Shown here in pieces: positions 7,963 to 15,020 of a stretch of DNA of 17,292 nt. The notes under the pieces are model-generated. The model did not search any database. It saw only the letters and a program-made list of their open reading frames with translations, and had not been told where the DNA came from. The DNA is from Actinomycetota bacterium. Lineage in GTDB: Bacteria; Actinomycetota; Actinomycetes; Nanopelagicales; Nanopelagicaceae. A program made the position numbers and the translations under genes. Where the stretch lies: positions 1-17,292 of the forward strand of contig CANBRH010000023.1 in NCBI GenBank assembly GCA_947371865.1. The letters are read 5' to 3'. Positions within the stretch are counted from its first letter, which is position 1, and each line of letters begins with the position of its first letter.

Positions 7963-9036
7963 ATGGCTCGCCATTTCACTATTACAGCCGATGGTGGATC
8001 CCGTGGTAATCCTGGCCCGGCCGCTTATGGCGCAGTCGTTAGCGAAGATGGCAAGATTCTAAAAGAGCTCTTTCAACCAATTGGTATTGCCTCAAATAAC
8101 GTCGCAGAATACAGCGGTCTTATTGCAGGTCTTGAAGCAGCTCACGCTTTAGATCCCGATGCGACGATTGATGTAAAGATGGATTCCAAGCTTGTTGTCG
8201 AGCAAATGTCTGGCCGGTGGCAGATCAAGCATCCCGATATGCGCGACTTAGCCAAGAAAGCACGGAGCATTCATCCCATCGCGCTGATTACATTTTCCTG
8301 GATTCCACGTGATTTAAATTCACATGCCGATCGCTTGGCCAACAAGGCTCTAGATGGCGAAGTAGCCGAGATTAAATATATTCAAAAGAATTTCCTGCAC
8401 TCTCGGATGCTTTCGTCTGAAGTACCAACGACTATTTATCTTGTCCGTCATGGCGAGACGCCGCTGACGCCCGAACGTCGCTTCTCGGGTTCTGACGGTT
8501 CTAACCCTGGATTGACTGAGCGCGGTCGTGCGCAAGCTCGTGCCGTTGCCGCCTTGCTAGCACCGCGTGAACCGAAGATCTTGTTGGTTTCACCTTTGCA
8601 ACGAACTCGTGACACGGCTGAGGAAATAATTAAAACAATCCCATTAGAGCCGACTATTGATGAGGATTTCAAAGAGGCATCATTTGGTAAATGGGATGGC
8701 TTAACACCTTTAGAAGTTGAAGAGAAATATCCGGCAGAATTCAAAGAGTGGGTCGCCGATCCTTGGTACAAGCAAGGAGGGGGAGAGTCTTATGCAGCCA
8801 CTTCTGAACGCGCTGGAAGTGCACTTCGCAGAATTGCAGCGCAGTACCCTGGCGAAAAGGTTGCTGTAGTAACTCACAACGTTGTCATTAAAGGGGCAGT
8901 CTGTGTTGCGCTTTCGACTCCCATTGAAAGCATTTTTCACGTTGATATCGCACCTTGCAGTATTACCACTATAAAGATTTGGCCATCCGACGGGTTGATC
9001 GCTCTCTTTTCAATGAGCGAACAGCCCGCCGAATGA
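7963..9036 (+). CDS. Bifunctional RNase HI / histidine-phosphatase (Rv2228c-like)
   Basis: This is a 357-residue fusion. Residues 1-135 form an RNase HI domain, which cuts RNA in RNA-DNA hybrids. Its acidic residues are visible as Asp10 (TADGGSRGNPGPA), Glu49 (NNVAEYSGL), Asp74 (MDSKLVVEQM) and Asp123 (NSHADRLANKAL). Residues 155-357 form a phosphoglycerate-mutase-like phosphatase domain, with RHGE at 162-165, SPLQRTRDTAEEI at 210-222, SFGKWDGLT at 240-248 and the second catalytic His305 (VVTHN). The M. tuberculosis homologue has RNase H and alpha-ribazole phosphatase (CobC-type) activity. The ATG follows the zinc-ribbon stop by two bases with no clear ribosome site, so it is probably translated by coupling. 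Confidence 0.95.
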   Translation: MARHFTITADGGSRGNPGPAAYGAVVSEDGKILKELFQPIGIASNNVAEYSGLIAGLEAAHALDPDATIDVKMDSKLVVEQMSGRWQIKHPDMRDLAKKARSIHPIALITFSWIPRDLNSHADRLANKALDGEVAEIKYIQKNFLHSRMLSSEVPTTIYLVRHGETPLTPERRFSGSDGSNPGLTERGRAQARAVAALLAPREPKILLVSPLQRTRDTAEEIIKTIPLEPTIDEDFKEASFGKWDGLTPLEVEEKYPAEFKEWVADPWYKQGGGESYAATSERAGSALRRIAAQYPGEKVAVVTHNVVIKGAVCVALSTPIESIFHVDIAPCSITTIKIWPSDGLIALFSMSEQPAE

Positions 9037-9056
9037 TTTACTTCCCTCCACTGTCC

Positions 9057-9554
9057 CTAGGTTAAGAAGTAAAGCTTTAAGGAATAACCTGCCAAGTTTC
9101 CTTTCAACGAAACTTGCCCATAGCCCGACGGATAAGTTATCCCATTGACTTTAAATGACTTCGATCCCAACTTTGAAGCAACAATTGTGAAAGGCAAACT
9201 TTTTGCATTGGATGTAACAACTAGCTGATACAAATGATTTGCTATAAGTCTCGATTTAATAGTTCCTTTGATGATCTTAATTGGAGACGGTGCTGCAATC
9301 GGCACAAGTATTGAAGTAGCAAGGCCACTTGGGGTTGCCACAGGGGTCGAGAAATCGGAGGAGGATTCACTCGGCGTTGCAATTGGTGAATCGGTGGCAC
9401 CTGGTCCGACTTTGAAAAGGGAAGTTGAATGTCGATTTGTTGAAGCAATGGCAGTTGAACAATCGGCAACGTAAAACGTGGTTGCCAACATGAGGGCGAG
9501 TGCATTCACGAACCGCCTTTCAACGAGCGGGACTTTTGAACAATTTGCTGACAT
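9057..9554 (-). CDS. Secreted hypothetical protein with Ser/Thr/Pro-rich linker
   Basis: I recognise no family. The 165-residue protein has a basic start (VERR), a hydrophobic stretch FVNALALMLATTFYVADC and a likely signal-peptidase site after STAIA, so export is predicted. Asp before Cys32 makes it a poor lipobox. Residues 38-90 are a low-complexity Ser/Thr/Pro/Ala linker (repeated ATPS and VATPS patterns). Residues 92-165 could be a small beta domain (IIKGTIKSRLIANHLYQLVV, then GITYPSGYGQVSLKGNLAG). GGAAG four bases before the ATG is a plausible ribosome site, but it falls in an inverted repeat (9554-9610). The gene is convergent with the RNase H gene and divergent from rnpB. Confidence 0.6.
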   Translation of the reverse strand: MSANCSKVPLVERRFVNALALMLATTFYVADCSTAIASTNRHSTSLFKVGPGATDSPIATPSESSSDFSTPVATPSGLATSILVPIAAPSPIKIIKGTIKSRLIANHLYQLVVTSNAKSLPFTIVASKLGSKSFKVNGITYPSGYGQVSLKGNLAGYSLKLYFLT

Positions 9555-9610
9555 GACACTTCCTTGTTGGCCTGCAATTCGTGCAGGTGTCTTTAGGCTA
9601 GGCAGTGTCA
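9554..9610 (-). promoter_or_regulatory. Structured leader burying the ribosome site of the secreted-protein gene
   Basis: On the minus strand, TGACACTGCCT (9610-9600) can pair with AGGAAGTGTCA (9564-9554) with one mismatch. The second arm contains the ribosome site and the first base of the ATG. Nested inside is a perfect stem CCTGCA/TGCAGG (9587-9571) around a five-base loop. Together they would form an RNA that hides the start site. The outer repeat could instead be a DNA operator between this gene and rnpB. Confidence 0.4.
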
Positions 9611-9676
9611 GATTGCGGTGGTGGGGGGAACCCCGCTGCAGCTCTTTTCACATTCCAGATTCGAGCGTGCTGTTCA

Positions 9677-9682
9677 TAGATT
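9677..9682 (+). promoter_or_regulatory. Candidate -10 element of rnpB
   Basis: TAGATT lies about 50 bases before the first P1 base of rnpB, with transcription predicted near 9689. The rest of the 9611-9726 gap holds a GGGG/CCCC inverted repeat near 9625-9636 and a small GCCAA/TTGGC stem (9702-9722), and no gene. The -35 is weak. Confidence 0.3.
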
Positions 9683-9726
9683 TTCCCTCGCTCGGGGGGT
9701 AGCCAAGGCCACTATCATTGGCGAAC

Positions 9727-10086
9727 AGAAGAGTCGCCTGGATCACCGCGTTATGTTTACATACCGAGGAAAGTCCGGACTCCGCAGAGCAAAGTGGTGG
9801 GTAACGCCCACCCGGGGAAACCCGCGGGAACAGTGCCACAGAAAATAGACCGCTCATTAGCAATAGTGAGTAAGGGTGAAACGGTGGTGTAAGAGACCAC
9901 CAGCATTTATGGCGACATGGATGGCTAGGCAAACCCCACTTGGAGCAAGACCAGATTGATAGCGCTTGAGAACTGCTCGTTCGAGCTATCGGGTAGGTTG
10001 CTTGATTCTGCGAGCAATTGCAGAACTAGATGGATGGTGATCCAATCGAAAGATGGACAGGATCCGGCTTATAGGGCGACTCTTCT
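9727..10086 (+). ncRNA. rnpB: RNase P RNA (catalytic subunit), type A
   Basis: This ribozyme removes 5' leaders from pre-tRNAs. The ends are set by a 12-bp P1 stem: AGAAGAGTCGCC (9727-9738) pairs perfectly with GGCGACTCTTCT (10075-10086). Conserved cores are GAGGAAAGTCCGGACTCC (9766-9783), ACAGTGCCACAGAAAATAGACCGC (about 9830-9853), AAGGGTGAAACGGTGG, GCTAGGCAAACCCCACTTGGAGCAAGACCA, and ACAGGATCCGGCTTAT (10057-10072), which pairs back to form P4. The length of about 360 bases fits actinobacterial type A RNAs. A run of seven Ts (10095-10101) follows P1 after eight bases and may contribute to termination. Weak open frames across this region have no family features and are not genes. Confidence 0.96.
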
Positions 10087-10089
10087 TAC

Positions 10090-10095
10090 TATACT
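10090..10095 (+). promoter_or_regulatory. Leaderless -10 element of the DUF2200 gene
   Basis: TATACT ends seven bases before the ATG at 10103, so transcription is expected to start at the ATG itself. There is no ribosome site, only a T run. The -35 region would lie within the last bases of rnpB. Confidence 0.55.
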
Positions 10096-10102
10096 TTTTT
10101 TC

Positions 10103-10450
10103 ATGAGCAAGCTATATGAGATGCCTTTCTCAAACGTCTACCCGGCTTACGTCAACAAGGTGGAGAGAAAAGGACGTTCTGAAGAAGAACTTCATGAAGT
10201 CATTAAGTGGCTCACGGGTTTCAGCGAAGCTTCTCTCAAGAAACATATTAAGAACCAAACGACTATTCGAGAGTTCTTTGCCGCGGCTAAAGTGCATAAA
10301 AATGCTTCTCTTATAACAGGAACGATCTGCGGCGTGAAGATCCAGGAAATTTCCGATCCCTTGATGTTGAAGATTCGCTACTTGGACAAATTGGTTGATG
10401 AGCTCGCTAAGGGACGCCCCATGGAAAAGATCTTACGCAGCGGTTTGTAA
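10103..10450 (+). CDS. DUF2200 family protein
   Basis: The protein has 115 residues and unknown function. It matches DUF2200 over its whole length: PFSNVYPAYVNKVERKGRS at the start, EVIKWLTGFSEASL in the middle, LITGTICGVKIQEISDPLM after that, and IRYLDKLVDELAKGRPMEKI at the end. The upstream open frame runs back through rnpB, but the ATG at 10103 follows rnpB and begins where family members begin. The gene appears to be leaderless. A broken second copy lies at 15017-15126. Confidence 0.88.
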   Translation: MSKLYEMPFSNVYPAYVNKVERKGRSEEELHEVIKWLTGFSEASLKKHIKNQTTIREFFAAAKVHKNASLITGTICGVKIQEISDPLMLKIRYLDKLVDELAKGRPMEKILRSGL

Positions 10451-10503
10451 GGAACTACTTTTATTGGATGGACTCAAGTACCGGAATAAAGAAAGTAAGG
10501 TGA

Positions 10504-11085
10504 ATGGAGATAATTCTCGAAAGCGATCTGGTTCTTTTGCGACCTCTCCAAGAATCTGATGCCGATGATCTGTGGGTCAATACGTCAGGTGATGATGATC
10601 TATGGAAATGGATATGGGTCACCGAGCCAATCCCTCAATCACCAACTGAAATGAAAAAATTGATCTCATCGAGGCTAACTCTCGAAGGTCATAGCAAGCG
10701 CAATACCTTTGCCGTCGTTCTCAAAGAGACTGGCCAGGTAGTTGGATCGACCTCATATTTGGATCGAGATGATCAGCAAAAGTCGCTAGAGATTGGATCG
10801 ACCTTTTACGCTGCATCTGTGCGCCGGACAGGAGTTAATACTCAGTGTAAGTATCTCCTATTACGCCACGCCTTCGAGGTGCTGGGATGCGAACGCGTTC
10901 TCATAAAAGCAGACAGCACAAACGCGAGATCATTGGCGGCCATCGAACGAATCGGGGCCAAGCGAGAGGGCGTCATTCGCCATGACAAAAGGCGCCGGGA
11001 TGGAAGTTGGCGCGACGCAGTCTATTTTTCGGTAATTTCCCCCGAATGGCCGGAAACCAAAGCACATTTGGAAATGCTTTTATAG
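10504..11085 (+). CDS. RimL-type GNAT N-acetyltransferase
   Basis: This protein would use acetyl-CoA to acetylate a primary amine on a protein N terminus or small molecule. The substrate cannot be read from sequence. The 193 residues follow the RimJ/RimL layout: LVLLRPLQESDADDLW at the N terminus, then SVRRTGVNTQCKYLLLRHAFEVLGCERV (105-132, acetyl-CoA-binding helix region), and DSTNARSLAAIERIGAKREGVIRHDKRRRDGSWRDAVYFSVISPEWP in the C-terminal half. The RRTGVNT form is usual for this subgroup. AAGGTG lies just before the ATG as ribosome site. It follows the DUF2200 gene by 53 bases. Confidence 0.88.
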   Translation: MEIILESDLVLLRPLQESDADDLWVNTSGDDDLWKWIWVTEPIPQSPTEMKKLISSRLTLEGHSKRNTFAVVLKETGQVVGSTSYLDRDDQQKSLEIGSTFYAASVRRTGVNTQCKYLLLRHAFEVLGCERVLIKADSTNARSLAAIERIGAKREGVIRHDKRRRDGSWRDAVYFSVISPEWPETKAHLEMLL

Positions 11086-11106
11086 AGTCCCTGTTCCGCA
11101 CCTCCT

Positions 11107-11112
11107 TATACT
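11107..11112 (+). promoter_or_regulatory. Leaderless -10 element of the ABM gene
   Basis: TATACT ends six bases before the ATG at 11119 and no ribosome site is present, so the transcript should start at the ATG. Confidence 0.55.
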
Positions 11113-11118
11113 CTTTCC

Positions 11119-11421
11119 ATGGCACTTGAAATTGCATTCATCGAAGTAGCTCCTGCGCGGCATTCTGAATTTGAATTGGCCGTGAGGAGAGCTGTAGCAG
11201 AAGTCCTATCCAAGGCTGTGGGATTCAAAGATTTTCAATTGCACAAAGGAATCGAGAGGCCGAACACATATACCTTCCACATCCAATGGGAGACATTAGA
11301 AGACCACACAGTTGGGTTTCGAGAAGGCCCCTTGTTTCCTCAATGGCGGGCGATTATCGGAGAATTCTTTGCAAAGCCACCAGTCGTTGAGCATTGGGAT
11401 AGCCTGGGTTGGAATTCATAA
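11119..11421 (+). CDS. Antibiotic-biosynthesis-monooxygenase (ABM) domain protein
   Basis: This 100-residue single-domain protein has the ABM dimeric ferredoxin-like fold. IAFIEVAPARHSEFELAVRRAV forms the first strand and helix, GFKDFQLHKGIERPNTYTFHIQWETLEDHTVGFREG is the central signature, and the ending places Trp and Phe residues typical of the family. Members include cofactor-free monooxygenases and heme-degrading enzymes, but most are uncharacterised, so the substrate is unknown. A predicted cytoplasmic dimer is inference. It probably has its own leaderless promoter. Confidence 0.85.
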   Translation: MALEIAFIEVAPARHSEFELAVRRAVAEVLSKAVGFKDFQLHKGIERPNTYTFHIQWETLEDHTVGFREGPLFPQWRAIIGEFFAKPPVVEHWDSLGWNS

Positions 11422-11489
11422 TTTTTCACTACTTCGGCAACGGTAAGACTTATGTTCAAATTTTCGTTGCCAATAGGAGTAAGCCCTGA

Positions 11490-11945
11490 ATGGGCGTGCT
11501 GATAATCGACGCTCGTCCATTGATGCCGGGAGTTCTTCAGGAGCTTGTACCGACTTCGATCCACGAAAATGTACAAAATATTTCCAAATTGGTACGGCAG
11601 TGGACGGATGGCGAGTCACTTTTTGATGGGGAAGGTGAAGAACTCTGTGTGGCACAGATTGGTGGAAAGACGGTTGGAGTTGGAGGGGTAGTGAAATGTC
11701 GGGATTTTCCCGGCGCGCTAAGGGTTACGAGGTTTTATATTCATCCTGATTTCAGAAATCGGGGAATAGGCACCGCAATCGCAGTGCGCCTAATAGAAAA
11801 CGCATCCCAATTTGCTGATGTAGTGACTTGCAATGCCCAAGCATCGGTACAAGCAAAGCCTTTTTGGGAGTCGATGGGATTTATTCGGATTGAACACCTG
11901 GGGATTACACACACGTTGCAAATTGATAAAACGCTCCATATTTAG
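11490..11945 (+). CDS. GNAT family N-acetyltransferase
   Basis: This is a 151-residue single-domain acetyltransferase. The acetyl-CoA motif A is RVTRFYIHPDFRNRGIGTAI (78-97), with the R-x-x-G-x-G core at Arg89, Gly92 and Gly94. EELCVAQIGGKTVGVGGVVKC (50-70) is the preceding beta hairpin, and AKPFWESMGFIRIE is the usual C-terminal motif. The substrate is unknown. AGGAG nine bases upstream of the ATG is a clear ribosome site, unlike the leaderless neighbours. It is not closely similar to the RimL-type protein at 10504-11085. Confidence 0.88.
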   Translation: MGVLIIDARPLMPGVLQELVPTSIHENVQNISKLVRQWTDGESLFDGEGEELCVAQIGGKTVGVGGVVKCRDFPGALRVTRFYIHPDFRNRGIGTAIAVRLIENASQFADVVTCNAQASVQAKPFWESMGFIRIEHLGITHTLQIDKTLHI

Positions 11946-12023
11946 GAAGCGACAAGGGAAATGTTCCTCAATCTTTAAAAAAATGGGGTGTCTTGACATG
12001 TCGTTAGGAATTAGGGTTACGCC

Positions 12024-12548
12024 ATGATCAGTACCGAAAAGCTGCTCAAACATATGGCTTGGGCAAATACAGAGATTCTTTCCCAAGTGGCTTTGTTGCC
12101 TGATGAAGCTTTAGGCGCATATGTGGTAAATCCCGAATGGACTGTTCGAGAAATAATTCATCATTATGTTCGTTCATCCCATTTCTACGGGTATCGACTA
12201 CAAATGCGAACCCCGGAAATTGCGCGCCAAGGTGAACCAAAACGTGAGGCGTATATTCAAAGCGAAACGGCGCCGGCCAGAAGTTCAGACATTTTGCCGT
12301 TAATTGAAGCGCTGAAAATTGCCGATCGCACGCTTCTCGATGAATCTTTCGAAGAAGAAGGAGTCGTCTACCGTGAGGTGGAAGGTGAATTAATTGAGCG
12401 CTCTCGTTCAACCATCATCTTTCAGGCCATTCATCATGCCACTGAACATAGAGCTCAGTTGGTATCAGCCCTTGAAGCCCGGGGCTACTCCTCAATAAGC
12501 CTCGATGATTTTGATCTGTGGGCGTTCGCTGACCTATTTGGCGAGTGA
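12024..12548 (+). CDS. DinB-like four-helix metal-binding protein
   Basis: The 174-residue protein fits the DinB/DUF664 superfamily, whose members bind a metal ion through three His residues. Some are bacillithiol- or mycothiol-dependent transferases. Candidate ligands are His46 or His47 (REIIHHYVRSSHF) and His138 and His142 (AIHHATEHRAQL). It begins TEKLLKHMAWANTEILSQ, the typical first helix. The enzymatic activity is not predictable from sequence. An AGGG-like ribosome site lies about eight bases before the ATG. TTGACA at 11993-11998 may be a -35 element, but no good -10 follows. Confidence 0.82.
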   Translation: MISTEKLLKHMAWANTEILSQVALLPDEALGAYVVNPEWTVREIIHHYVRSSHFYGYRLQMRTPEIARQGEPKREAYIQSETAPARSSDILPLIEALKIADRTLLDESFEEEGVVYREVEGELIERSRSTIIFQAIHHATEHRAQLVSALEARGYSSISLDDFDLWAFADLFGE

Positions 12549-12602
12549 TTGCGACCCTTTTCAAGCATTAATAATCAAAGAGAAGTTCTGGTAGTTCTCC
12601 TT

Positions 12603-12608
12603 CATAAT
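12603..12608 (+). promoter_or_regulatory. Leaderless -10 element of the alpha/beta hydrolase gene
   Basis: CATAAT ends seven bases before the GTG at 12616, with only a run of Cs between and no ribosome site. Leaderless initiation at GTG is inferred. Confidence 0.4.
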
Positions 12609-12615
12609 TGCCCCC

Positions 12616-13413
12616 GTGAGCATTGCTTCAAAAGTATTTATCGCCGAAGAGTCCAAGCCCGCGCTCGTTTTAGTGCATGGCTTGGGTTCTGCGGGCACTA
12701 TTTGGAAGAGCTTGATTCCTGATTTAGTAAATGACTTCACTGTTTATTCCATTGACCTTCCTGGCCATGGCGACGCGGATTTGGCTGAAAGCGAAAAGTA
12801 CGACCCTCGGTCACTAGGTCAACTGATTCTCGATTTTATGAAGGACATGCACAACGTACATAAAATGCATGTGGCTGGAAATTCACTTGGTGGTTGGATT
12901 TCACTTGAAATGGCTGCCCTCGCCCCCGATCGCGTTGCAAGCGTTACGGCGTTGGCGCCAGCCGGACTTTGGCTTGAAGCCCCAACAATGGTTATTCCGC
13001 CAAGTATTGATGCCAGAATTCTGGCCAAAATTTCACAATTCTTTATGCCTATTGCTTTTCATTTGGCACCACTGAAGGCGATTGGCTACAGAAAAATAAC
13101 GCATCTGTGGCGCGATCTCAGTTATGAAACGTGCCGTGATTCTGTGATTGCGATGGCACGTTCTAAAGGTTATCGACCTTTGTGGAAGGGAATACGCGGA
13201 CGAAAATTTGATGCTTATGTTGATCCAAAAGTAAGCCTATCCATTGTCTTTGGTGACGGAGATATAACTCTTCCTGAATCCTTGGCTCAAGAGAAATCGG
13301 TCGCACCGTTGCATGCCCAATGGATCCGTGTTAAAAATTGTGCCCACGTGATCATGTGGAACCATCCAGAGATTACAGTGAAATTAATCAGGGAAACCGC
13401 AGCTCTCCATTAA
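12616..13413 (+). CDS. Alpha/beta hydrolase fold protein
   Basis: This 265-residue serine hydrolase probably acts on an ester, amide or similar bond. The substrate is unknown. VLVHGLGSAGTIWKSL (18-33) carries the oxyanion-hole HG, VYSIDLPGHGDA (43-54) is typical of the fold, and the nucleophile elbow is GNSLGG with Ser90. The likely acid is Asp216 (VFGDGDIT) and the likely base His244 (NCAHVIMW). A lid region probably lies around 118-165. The start is a GTG with a -10-like box seven bases upstream. It is convergent with the winged-helix gene, with 28 bases between. Confidence 0.9.
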   Translation: MSIASKVFIAEESKPALVLVHGLGSAGTIWKSLIPDLVNDFTVYSIDLPGHGDADLAESEKYDPRSLGQLILDFMKDMHNVHKMHVAGNSLGGWISLEMAALAPDRVASVTALAPAGLWLEAPTMVIPPSIDARILAKISQFFMPIAFHLAPLKAIGYRKITHLWRDLSYETCRDSVIAMARSKGYRPLWKGIRGRKFDAYVDPKVSLSIVFGDGDITLPESLAQEKSVAPLHAQWIRVKNCAHVIMWNHPEITVKLIRETAALH

Positions 13414-13441
13414 GCGCCACTTCTCGATAGAGAGTGACATC

Positions 13442-13732
13442 TCAGGTAAATATTTTTAGTAACGAACTAATCGGTTTACTTGCCTCCGAGGGGTGACGGA
13501 ATTTTTGTCCAGCATTTACTTTGTAACTATTTCTACGCCCGATTCGGGTTATGGTCACATATCCAGATTCTTCAAGATCGGCGAGTATGGCTTGTGCGCT
13601 TCTCTCGGTTATTCCGACCGTGTCAGCGATATCGCGAACACGTGAATCAGGGTATCGACTGAGGTGTACTAGAACATGTCCATGGTTGGAGAGAAAGGTC
13701 CATTCACGGCTGATTTCCGATGCTGGGGTCAT
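13442..13732 (-). CDS. Small winged-helix (MarR/ArsR-like) transcriptional regulator
   Basis: This 96-residue DNA-binding protein reads WTFLSNHGHVLVHLSRYPDSRVRDIADTVGITERSAQAILADLEESGYVTITRIGRRNSYKV across residues 11-72. That is a winged helix with recognition helix near TERSAQAILADLEE and wing near TRIGRRNSYKV, followed by a short tail (FRHPSEASKPISSLLKIF). No effector domain is visible. The frame is open to 13831, but the ATG at 13732 begins where the family begins and has TATAGT six bases upstream. It is divergent from the SbtA-type gene, and the 24-bp palindrome between them is its most likely binding site, so it probably controls both genes. Confidence 0.85.
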   Translation of the reverse strand: MTPASEISREWTFLSNHGHVLVHLSRYPDSRVRDIADTVGITERSAQAILADLEESGYVTITRIGRRNSYKVNAGQKFRHPSEASKPISSLLKIFT

Positions 13733-13738
13733 GGGGAA

Positions 13739-13744
13739 ACTATA
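13739..13744 (-). promoter_or_regulatory. Leaderless -10 element of the winged-helix gene
   Basis: On the minus strand TATAGT ends six bases before the ATG at 13732 and there is no ribosome site. The palindrome at 13756-13779 would cover its -35 region, which suggests autoregulation. Confidence 0.55.
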
Positions 13745-13752
13745 CCAGCAAT

Positions 13753-13782
13753 TTGATACCTGAAATAGATTTCTGGTATTGT
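13753..13782 (+). promoter_or_regulatory. Promoter of the SbtA-type gene
   Basis: TTGATA (13753-13758) and TATTGT (13777-13782) are separated by 18 bases. The -10 is preceded by TGG, an extended -10. Transcription would start near 13789, giving a leader of about 20 bases with GGAG as ribosome site. Confidence 0.6.
13756..13779. promoter_or_regulatory. 24-bp palindromic operator between regulator and sbtA
   Basis: The arms are ATACC-n-GAAAT and ATTTC-n-GGTAT around AG: 20 of 24 positions are symmetric. The palindrome fills the spacer between the -35 and -10 of the sbtA promoter. A third half-site, ATACCAGCAAT (13742-13752), lies 14 bases to the left as a direct repeat, over the -10 of the regulator gene. 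This arrangement fits repression of both genes by the adjacent winged-helix protein. Confidence 0.65.
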
Positions 13783-13809
13783 CACGCCACCCATTCAAAG
13801 GAGCGTGAA

Positions 13810-14778
13810 ATGAGTTCAACTTCAGTGGCAATCACCAACTTGACTTCCGTGGCGGTGTTGGTATTTATCCTCGGTTTCTTAGGGGCCAGGATCAAGAGTG
13901 ATGTCCGAATTCCCGAGCCGATATATCAAATGATCTCCATATTTCTGCTATTCGGGATTGGTCTCAAAGGAGGCCATGCCTTGAAAGGCACGGCTTTCGG
14001 TAGTTTTGCAGGACCTGCCTTTGCAACCCTGGGGCTTGGGATTCTTGTTCCTCTCCTTGCATTTACCGCTCTGAAACTGGTGAGAAAAATAAGTGATATC
14101 GATCGAGGGGCCATAGCGGCGCACTATGGGTCAACATCCCTGGTTACTTTTTCAGCTGCCCTACTCTTCCTAGAAAACAGCGGAGTAAAGGTTGAGGGCT
14201 TCGCTACGGCACTTTTGACGATCTTAGAAATTCCGGGAATTGTGGTGGGCGTTTATTTGGGCTCTCGTCACCGCGATAAGAGCGTTCAGTGGGGCAAGAC
14301 ATTCCAAGAAGTCGTGACCGGAAAAACCATTCTTCTTCTAGTCGGGGGACTGGTCATCGGGGCAACGACCAGCCAGGCTGGCTACCTGAAGGTCTCGCCA
14401 TTTTTCATAGATCTTCAATCAGGTTTCTTGACTCTTTTCTTGTTGCACCTGGGATATCTGGCCGGGAGCAACTGGGGTGAAATCCGAAAAGTCGGCGCTT
14501 TGGTTGGGGTTTTCGCTCTCCTCTTCCCAATCTTTGCAGGAAGCTTGGGCATATTAGTTGGGCACTTGGTCGGTCTTTCTATCGGGGGAGCAACGGTTCT
14601 TGGAGTTTTATGTGCCAGCGCCTCTTATATTGCCGCTCCGGCAGCGGTCTCGGTGGGATTACCTGAGGCGAATGCTCCGCTAGCTCTAATGTCTAGCATC
14701 GGCGTCACTTTTCCATTTAATTTGCTGATCGGAATCCCGCTCTATTTGGAAATAGCCAGAAAAGTTTCCGGTCATTAG
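13810..14778 (+). CDS. SbtA-type sodium-dependent bicarbonate transporter
   Basis: SbtA permeases (DUF897) carry bicarbonate into the cell with sodium. The 322-residue protein has about ten membrane segments in two inverted halves. The conserved stretch RIPEPIYQMISIFLLFGIGLKGGHAL lies near 34-59, AAHYGSTSLVTFSAALLFLE follows in the first half, and the second half contains HLGYLAGSNWGEI and VLCASASYIAAPAAVSVGLPEANAPLALMSSIGVTFPFNLLIGIPLY. GGAG seven bases before the ATG is the ribosome site. The cyanobacterial partner SbtB, a PII-like protein, is not next to it. The divergent winged-helix gene is the likely regulator. Substrate is inferred from family; some actinobacterial members have not been tested. 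Confidence 0.85.
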   Translation: MSSTSVAITNLTSVAVLVFILGFLGARIKSDVRIPEPIYQMISIFLLFGIGLKGGHALKGTAFGSFAGPAFATLGLGILVPLLAFTALKLVRKISDIDRGAIAAHYGSTSLVTFSAALLFLENSGVKVEGFATALLTILEIPGIVVGVYLGSRHRDKSVQWGKTFQEVVTGKTILLLVGGLVIGATTSQAGYLKVSPFFIDLQSGFLTLFLLHLGYLAGSNWGEIRKVGALVGVFALLFPIFAGSLGILVGHLVGLSIGGATVLGVLCASASYIAAPAAVSVGLPEANAPLALMSSIGVTFPFNLLIGIPLYLEIARKVSGH

Positions 14779-14792
14779 GTCCTGGGATCATT

Positions 14793-14798
14793 TACGAT
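14793..14798 (+). promoter_or_regulatory. Leaderless -10 element of the DUF4287 gene
   Basis: TACGAT ends six bases before the ATG at 14805, with no ribosome site in front of it. Confidence 0.45.
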
Positions 14799-14804
14799 TT
14801 TCCT

Positions 14805-15020
14805 ATGGCAGAGCAGAAATTAACGGGACCGGCTTCCTATTTTCCTTCTATAGAAAAGAAATATGGCAAGCCAATCGATTATTGGATGAAAGAACTCAAG
14901 AAAGTCGCGAAACTAGCTCACATGGAACAAGTCGCACATCTTAAGGAGAAGTTTGAAATGGGTCACGGCCATGCGAATGCACTCGCACATGTTTTTCGAA
15001 AAGACAGCGGATTATCATGA
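14805..15020 (+). CDS. DUF4287 domain protein
   Basis: This 71-residue protein has unknown function. TGPASYFPSIEKKYGKPIDYWM, the AHMEQVAHLKEKFEMGHGHANALAHVF stretch and the GHGHANA box are the DUF4287 signature. It is predicted to be small, helical and cytoplasmic. In other bacteria the same domain is often found next to or fused with DUF5655-type domains, which are absent here. The stop TGA overlaps an ATG as ATGA, the start of the broken DUF2200 copy, so the two were once translationally coupled. Confidence 0.85.
   Translation: MAEQKLTGPASYFPSIEKKYGKPIDYWMKELKKVAKLAHMEQVAHLKEKFEMGHGHANALAHVFRKDSGLS

Noticed and set aside
9268..9474. A 68-residue plus-strand open frame opposite the secreted protein
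   Set aside because: The minus-strand frame has a ribosome site, a signal peptide and a typical linker; this one has none of these.
9618..9932. Open frames on both strands across the rnpB region
   Set aside because: The conserved RNase P RNA cores and the paired P1 ends explain the sequence, and the translations match no family.
10495..11945. Possible duplication of the two GNAT genes
   Set aside because: They share only general fold motifs, belong to different GNAT subgroups and differ in length and start signals.
13414..13441. Possible bidirectional terminator between the hydrolase and the winged-helix gene
   Set aside because: Only a four-base TCTC/GAGA stem with no T run is visible.
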